A stretch of 64,000 bases of DNA from NCBI RefSeq assembly GCF_014217545.1, contig NZ_CP043178.1:806001-870000 (forward strand). The letters run 5' to 3'. A program made the position numbers and the translations under genes. Source of the stretch: Pseudarthrobacter sp. NBSH8. Its GTDB lineage: Bacteria; Actinomycetota; Actinomycetes; Actinomycetales; Micrococcaceae. Shown here piece after piece: positions 59,893 to 64,000 of the stretch (within the stretch, counting starts at the first letter, position 1; every line of letters starts with the position of its first letter). The notes beneath the pieces were generated by a model. The model searched no databases, was not told where the DNA came from, and saw only the letters and a list, made by a program, of their open reading frames with translations.

Positions 59893-62532
59893 TCAGCTGG
59901 TGACCGGCTGGGGAAGCGCGGCGGCCAGGTAGGGCGCGGTGCGGCTGGCGGTGGAACCCGCGACGTCGGCGGCGGTGCCGGTGGCGACAATCCGGCCGCC
60001 GGCGTCCCCGCCGGAGGGGCCAAGGTCAATGACCCAGTCCGCCCCCGCCACAACGGCCATTTCGTGCTCGACCACCACCACGGTGTTGCCGCTGTCCACC
60101 AGGCCGTGGAGCTGGGCCATCAGGAGTTCGACGTCGGCGGGGTGGAGCCCGGTGGTGGGCTCGTCCAGGAGGTACAAAGTATGTCCCCGCTGGGCTCGCT
60201 GAAGCTCGGTGGCCAGCTTAATGCGCTGGGCCTCGCCGCCGGAAAGCTCCGTGGCGGGCTGGCCCAGCCGGAGGTAGCCCAGGCCCACATCCCCGAGGCT
60301 CTTCAGGCTGCGGGCGGCGGCCGGAATGTCGGCCAGGAACGCGGTGGCCGCATCCACCGTCAGGCGCAGCACCTCCGCCACATTCTTGCCCCGGTACGTC
60401 ACCTCCAGGGTCTCGGGGTTGTATCGGGACCCGTCGCACTCAGGGCAAGGCCCGTAGCTGCCCGGGAGGAAGAGCAGCTCAACCGCCACAAAGCCTTCGC
60501 CCTGGCAGGTTTCGCAGCGGCCTCCGGCCACGTTGAACGAGAACCGCCCGGCGCCGAACCCGCGTGCCCTCGCCTGCTCCGTCGCCGCGAATTCCTTGCG
60601 CACCGCGTCGAACAGGCCGGTGTAGGTGGCGAGGTTGGAGCGGGGGGTTCGCCCGATGGGTTTCTGGTCCACAGTGACCAGCCTGTCGATCCGTTCCGTG
60701 CCGCTGACCGGCCCCACGGACAACGCCGCGGCCGGACCCGCATCATCAGGTTCGGACAGCTGCGGGGCCTGGTGATTCTTCAGCCCGGATCCCACGACTT
60801 CCCCTAGGACATGCGTCACCAGGGTGGACTTGCCGGAGCCGGACACCCCTGTGACTGCGGTCAGAACGCCCAGCGGGAACCGCGCATCCAGGTCCTTGAG
60901 GTTGTGCCGGGTAATCCCGGCGAGTTCCAGCCAGCCGTCCGGCTCCCGGGCGCCGCCGGCATGTGGTGCGGTGCCCGCGCGAGGTGCCGTGGTGCCTGCA
61001 TGTGGCGCGGTGCCTGCACGAGGTGCCGTGCCGCCGTCGGAAGCTCCTCGGGGCCCTCCGTTGCCGCGCGCCACGCCCTCGTTGAACAGGAAGGGCCGCG
61101 TGACTGAAGCCTCGATGGCCGCGAGCCCGGCAACCGGCCCGCTGTAAAGCACCTCGCCGCCGCCTTCTCCGGCGCGGGGACCAACGTCCACCAGCCAGTC
61201 GGCCCGGCGGACCACGTCCATGTTGTGCTCCACCACAAACACCGAGTTGCCGGAAGCCTTGAGCTGGTCCAGGACCGCCAGGAGCGGTTCGGCATCGGCC
61301 GGATGGAGGCCGGCGGACGGTTCGTCGAGCACGTAGATCACGCCAAACAGTCCAGACCTGAGCTGGGTGGCGATCCGGAGCCGCTGCATCTCGCCAGGGG
61401 AGAGAGTGGGGGTGACGCGGCCCAGCGCCAGGTATCCGAGGCCCAGATCCAGGAGCACGGTGATGCGCTGCAGGAGATCGGCGGTGATGGCCACTGCCAC
61501 CTCGTTTTCCTCGCCGGAGGACTGCCGGCGTGACGCGGTACCGGCTTCCTTGAGCCCGGCGGTGGGGCGGATGATTTCGGCGAGCTCCGCCATCGGCGTG
61601 GCGTTGAGGTCGGCGATATTGCGGCCGCCGAAAGAGACCGCGAGGGCTTCGGGCCGGAGCCCGGTGCCGCCGCAGCGCGGACACGGGCCGGACTCCATAA
61701 ACGCCAGGACGCGCTCGCGCATGGAGGCGCTCTGGGAGTCCGCCAGGGTGTGCAGGACGTAGCTTTTGGCGCTCCAGAAGCGACCCTTGTATGGCTTGGC
61801 CACGCGATCCCGCTCGGGCGTGACTTCCACGACGGGCTGCTCGTCCGTGAACAGGATCCAGTCGCGCTGCTTCCTGGGCAGCTTCCGCCAGGGCACGTTC
61901 ACGTCGTAGCCCAGGTGGCTGAGGATGTCGCGGAGGTTCTTGCCCTGCCAGGCGCCGGGCCACGCCGCGATGGCCCCTTCCCGGATGGTCAGGTTGGAGT
62001 CCGGGACCAGGGATTCCTCGCTGACGGTGTGCGCCACCCCTAGCCCGTGGCATTCAGGGCAGGCGCCGGCCGCGGTGTTCGGCGAAAACGCGTCGGAGTC
62101 CAGTTGCTCGGCACCGGCCGGGTAAGTGCCCGCCCGGGAAAACAGCATGCGGAGCGAATTGGAGAGCGTGGTCACCGTGCCCACGGTGGAGCGGCTGCTG
62201 GGGGCGCCGCGGCGCTGTTGAAGTGCGACGGCGGGTGGCAGCCCGGAGATCATCTCCACTTTGGGATTGTGGCCCTGCTGGATAAGGCGGCGTGCGTACG
62301 GGGCCACGGATTCGAAGTAGCGGCGCTGGGCTTCGGCGTAGATGGTGCCGAAAGCGAGGGAGGACTTTCCCGAGCCGGAGACCCCGGTAAAAGCCACAAT
62401 GGAGTCGCGGGGCACATCCACGTCCACGTTCCGCAGGTTGTTCTCCCGCGCGCCCCGGACCCGGACGAAGCCGTCCGCCAGATGGCCAGAAGTGGGAAGG
62501 GAAACATCGTCAGCCGGTTTAAGGTTCCGCAT
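59893..62532 (-). CDS. UvrA-like excinuclease paralogue (UvrA2 type)
   Basis: 879 aa, shorter than UvrA1 (about 950). Two ABC ATPase halves: Walker [17 protein letters not shown] near residue 45 and [15 protein letters not shown] in the second half; signatures [15 protein letters not shown] and [16 protein letters not shown]; Walker [17 protein letters not shown] and [16 protein letters not shown]. Zinc pairs CPECHG, CPRCGG and [15 protein letters not shown] are present. UvrA2 proteins protect against DNA-binding drugs and do not replace UvrA1. A frame open upstream to 63468 covers the adenine deaminase gene and is rejected. The linker between halves holds hexapeptide repeats. Confidence 0.92.
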   Translation of the reverse strand: MRNLKPADDVSLPTSGHLADGFVRVRGARENNLRNVDVDVPRDSIVAFTGVSGSGKSSLAFGTIYAEAQRRYFESVAPYARRLIQQGHNPKVEMISGLPPAVALQQRRGAPSSRSTVGTVTTLSNSLRMLFSRAGTYPAGAEQLDSDAFSPNTAAGACPECHGLGVAHTVSEESLVPDSNLTIREGAIAAWPGAWQGKNLRDILSHLGYDVNVPWRKLPRKQRDWILFTDEQPVVEVTPERDRVAKPYKGRFWSAKSYVLHTLADSQSASMRERVLAFMESGPCPRCGGTGLRPEALAVSFGGRNIADLNATPMAELAEIIRPTAGLKEAGTASRRQSSGEENEVAVAITADLLQRITVLLDLGLGYLALGRVTPTLSPGEMQRLRIATQLRSGLFGVIYVLDEPSAGLHPADAEPLLAVLDQLKASGNSVFVVEHNMDVVRRADWLVDVGPRAGEGGGEVLYSGPVAGLAAIEASVTRPFLFNEGVARGNGGPRGASDGGTAPRAGTAPHAGTTAPRAGTAPHAGGAREPDGWLELAGITRHNLKDLDARFPLGVLTAVTGVSGSGKSTLVTHVLGEVVGSGLKNHQAPQLSEPDDAGPAAALSVGPVSGTERIDRLVTVDQKPIGRTPRSNLATYTGLFDAVRKEFAATEQARARGFGAGRFSFNVAGGRCETCQGEGFVAVELLFLPGSYGPCPECDGSRYNPETLEVTYRGKNVAEVLRLTVDAATAFLADIPAAARSLKSLGDVGLGYLRLGQPATELSGGEAQRIKLATELQRAQRGHTLYLLDEPTTGLHPADVELLMAQLHGLVDSGNTVVVVEHEMAVVAGADWVIDLGPSGGDAGGRIVATGTAADVAGSTASRTAPYLAAALPQPVTS
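60957..61032 (-). repeat. 18-bp-periodic repeat in the UvrA2 linker
   Basis: Encodes alternating GTAPRA and GTAPHA hexapeptides (four units, one with an extra Thr) between the two ATPase halves. DNA units alternate GCATGTGG/GCACGAGG starts and are too similar for chance. Confidence 0.8.
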
Positions 62533-62580
62533 CGATCCGACTCTAGCCGCGAACCGGCCGGCGGGCGATATCCTGACCCG

Positions 62581-63687
62581 ATGGACAACAACCGGGACAC
62601 CGCCGCCGATACGCTGCCACAGACGGGACCACCAGCCACGGAAGTGCCCGGGACGGAACTTCCAGGGACAGAACCTTCGGAGACGGACCTGCCGGAGACC
62701 GAAGCGGCGCAGCTCCTGCCCGTCGCGGAACTGCACCTGCACCTTGAGGGCACTCTGCAGCCGGAGCTGATCCTCGAACTGGCCGGGCGCAACGGCATCA
62801 CCCTGCCGTACTCCGGCCTGGAAGAGCTCCGCGGACTGTACGAGTTCACTGACCTGCAGTCCTTCCTGAACCTGTACTACGCCAACATGGCAGTGCTGCA
62901 GACCGAACAGGACTTCGCCGACATGACCCGCGCCTACCTGGCCCGCGCCGCCGCTGCAGGGGTCCGGCACGCGGAGATCATGATGGACCCGCAGGCCCAC
63001 CTCTCCCGCGGTGTCAGCCTTGAAACCTGCGTCAACGGCGTGGCGTCGGCCCTGGCCACCTCCCAGGAGGACTTCGGCATATCCACCCTCCTGATCGCCG
63101 CATTCCTGCGGGACCTGTCCGAGGAATCCGCGCTGGAAGTCCTGGACGGCCTGCTTGCCATGAACGCCCCCATCGCGGCCATCGGTCTGGATTCCGCCGA
63201 GGTGGGCAACCCGCCGGCAAAATTCGAGCGGCTGTTCGCCAAAGCCCGCGAAGCGGGCCTGCGGCTGACCGCCCACGCAGGCGAGGAGGGGCCGCCGTCG
63301 TACATCATCGACGCTCTGGACGTCCTCGGAGTGGAACGGATTGACCACGGCATCCGCTGCATGGAGGACCCCGAACTGGTGGAGCGGCTGGTGGCGGACC
63401 GGATTCCGCTGACGGTCTGCCCGCTCTCGAATGTCCGGCTGCGTGCCGTGGACACCCTGGCGGACCATCCGTTGCCGGCCATGCTCGCCGCCGGGCTCAA
63501 CGTCTCCGTGAACTCGGACGATCCGGCGTACTTCGGTGGGTACGTGGACGACAACTTCTCCCAGCTGAAGGCCGTTTTTGACCTTTCAGACTTTGACAGG
63601 GCACGGTTGGCGGCCAATTCCATCCATTCGTCGTTCGCCTCCGAGGAGCGCAAAGCCGAGCTCCTGGACGAGCTGAACGCCGGCTAG
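62581..63687 (+). CDS. Adenine deaminase (adenosine deaminase superfamily)
   Basis: 368 aa, divergent from UvrA2 by 48 nt. Metal-dependent amidohydrolase: first zinc histidines in [10 protein letters not shown] (about 55-63), the third in LTAHAGEEG with the catalytic Glu, and the last Asp in [12 protein letters not shown]. The [12 protein letters not shown] form is typical of adenine deaminases of the Aah1 type, whereas adenosine deaminases usually have N-T-D-D-P; SNVRLRA also fits. It would convert adenine to hypoxanthine in purine salvage. The N-terminal 50 residues are an extra disordered, acidic segment with pentapeptide repeats. Confidence 0.87.
   Translation: MDNNRDTAADTLPQTGPPATEVPGTELPGTEPSETDLPETEAAQLLPVAELHLHLEGTLQPELILELAGRNGITLPYSGLEELRGLYEFTDLQSFLNLYYANMAVLQTEQDFADMTRAYLARAAAAGVRHAEIMMDPQAHLSRGVSLETCVNGVASALATSQEDFGISTLLIAAFLRDLSEESALEVLDGLLAMNAPIAAIGLDSAEVGNPPAKFERLFAKAREAGLRLTAHAGEEGPPSYIIDALDVLGVERIDHGIRCMEDPELVERLVADRIPLTVCPLSNVRLRAVDTLADHPLPAMLAAGLNVSVNSDDPAYFGGYVDDNFSQLKAVFDLSDFDRARLAANSIHSSFASEERKAELLDELNAG
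62641..62700 (+). repeat. 15-bp-periodic repeat at the adenine deaminase N-terminus
   Basis: Four in-frame 15-nt units encode [15 protein letters not shown] and DLPET. Unit boundaries start with GAA or GAC and end with ACG/ACA/ACC. The segment precedes the catalytic domain. Confidence 0.75.
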
Positions 63688-63927
63688 CTCCGGTCCGCCC
63701 TGCTCGATACACTGGTGCGCGAGCGCGGCCGGAAAGAGTCCGGCGATACCCGGAATTTGTGCTCCAGGGTTGAGTAAACAGCCCCCTAGCCGAGACTCCT
63801 GCCTCACTTCTGCTGTAATCCGCGTCATAGTCGGTCACGACACGCAGAGTTAACCAATTCAAGTCGCGCGATTTAACAGGGTCTTGGCAGGATGCCTAGT
63901 GACAGATCGCATTATGCAAGGGGAAAA

Positions 63928-64000
63928 ATGGCCAAGTCCATCGCAGATAACACCGACCTCCGACTCAAGACCGTGCTGCACGTGCTGACGGAAGGCGTCT
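63928..64000 (+). CDS. Start of an unidentified gene (cut by window end)
   Basis: 24 codons are visible: MAKSIADNTDLRLKTVLHVL and a few more residues. AAGGGG lies 4 nt before the ATG. The piece is too short to assign a family. The 240-nt gap before it holds a small GC hairpin near 63725 and AT-rich patches, but no promoter I can defend. Confidence 0.5.
   Translation, partial: MAKSIADNTDLRLKTVLHVLTEGV

Noticed and set aside
62533..63468. N-terminal extension of the UvrA2 frame
   Set aside because: It lies antisense to adenine deaminase, which is certain from its zinc motifs; UvrA2 starts naturally at [10 protein letters not shown] with the ATPase domain directly after.

Overview
The window is chromosomal DNA from a high-GC actinobacterium, most likely Micrococcaceae (Arthrobacter/Pseudarthrobacter type). 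Evidence is the GC-rich codon use with frequent GTG/TTG starts, a corynebacterial-style iol cluster under a GntR regulator, a DUF222-HNH endonuclease, a DUF6318 lipoprotein, an Rpf-domain/LysM secreted protein and an MSMEG_6728-family protein. These are family recognitions from reading, not database searches. I see no tRNA, rRNA, CRISPR array, IS element, phage gene or replication origin.

1-3161: sucD, a MarR regulator, an ArsR/SRPBCC pair and a PF14552-like tautomerase. 3204-23609: the core of the window, a roughly 20 kb inositol catabolism and transport locus. Forward order is iolC, a Cgl0159-type aldolase, iolD, iolA, iolE, iolG, iolH, an MFS inositol porter, a three-gene sugar ABC importer, four more Gfo/Idh/MocA dehydrogenases and a hydroxypyruvate-isomerase-like TIM barrel. 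Facing it on the minus strand is iolR-iolB. Copies of one short operator (TGTCCTGACA core, here TGTCAGGACA) lie at the tautomerase promoter, before iolC, before the ABC importer and before iolR. I read this as a single IolR regulon that also includes the tautomerase. The pathway would run inositol, keto-inositol (IolG and relatives), IolE, IolD, IolB, IolC, the aldolase, then malonate semialdehyde to acetyl-CoA (IolA).

23705-35549: an SRPBCC protein, a LOG-like protein, an Er-VIT1 (MbfA-like) iron transporter and a small acidic protein. Then comes a guanidino-compound locus: a XRE-cupin regulator divergent from a frameshifted sodium:solute symporter, followed by a ureohydrolase and a ThDP enzyme, with a decayed DUF559 nuclease gene between. 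A MarR/DHA2 drug-efflux pair follows. 35738-40362: a heterodimeric ABC exporter pair with one degenerate ATP site, a hotdog thioesterase and a small membrane protein.

40434-48255: McrB/McrC restriction, a divergent histidine kinase/response regulator pair, a pseudo-Hpt protein without the phospho-histidine, an orphan Vsr endonuclease and a PPOX-family protein. 48479-64000: a DUF6318/PKD secreted pair, an old yellow enzyme, Tex, DUF222-HNH, a nucleotide-sugar-epimerase-like protein, MSMEG_6728, a membrane protein, an Rpf-like transglycosylase with a long leader, UvrA2, adenine deaminase and the start of one more gene.

Two patterns cut across genes. Very large intergenic palindromes (18-30 bp stems) recur, two of them the same element with a compensatory base pair. 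Four proteins (McrC, Vsr, Tex, adenine deaminase) carry pentapeptide tails or heads encoded by 15-bp-periodic DNA.
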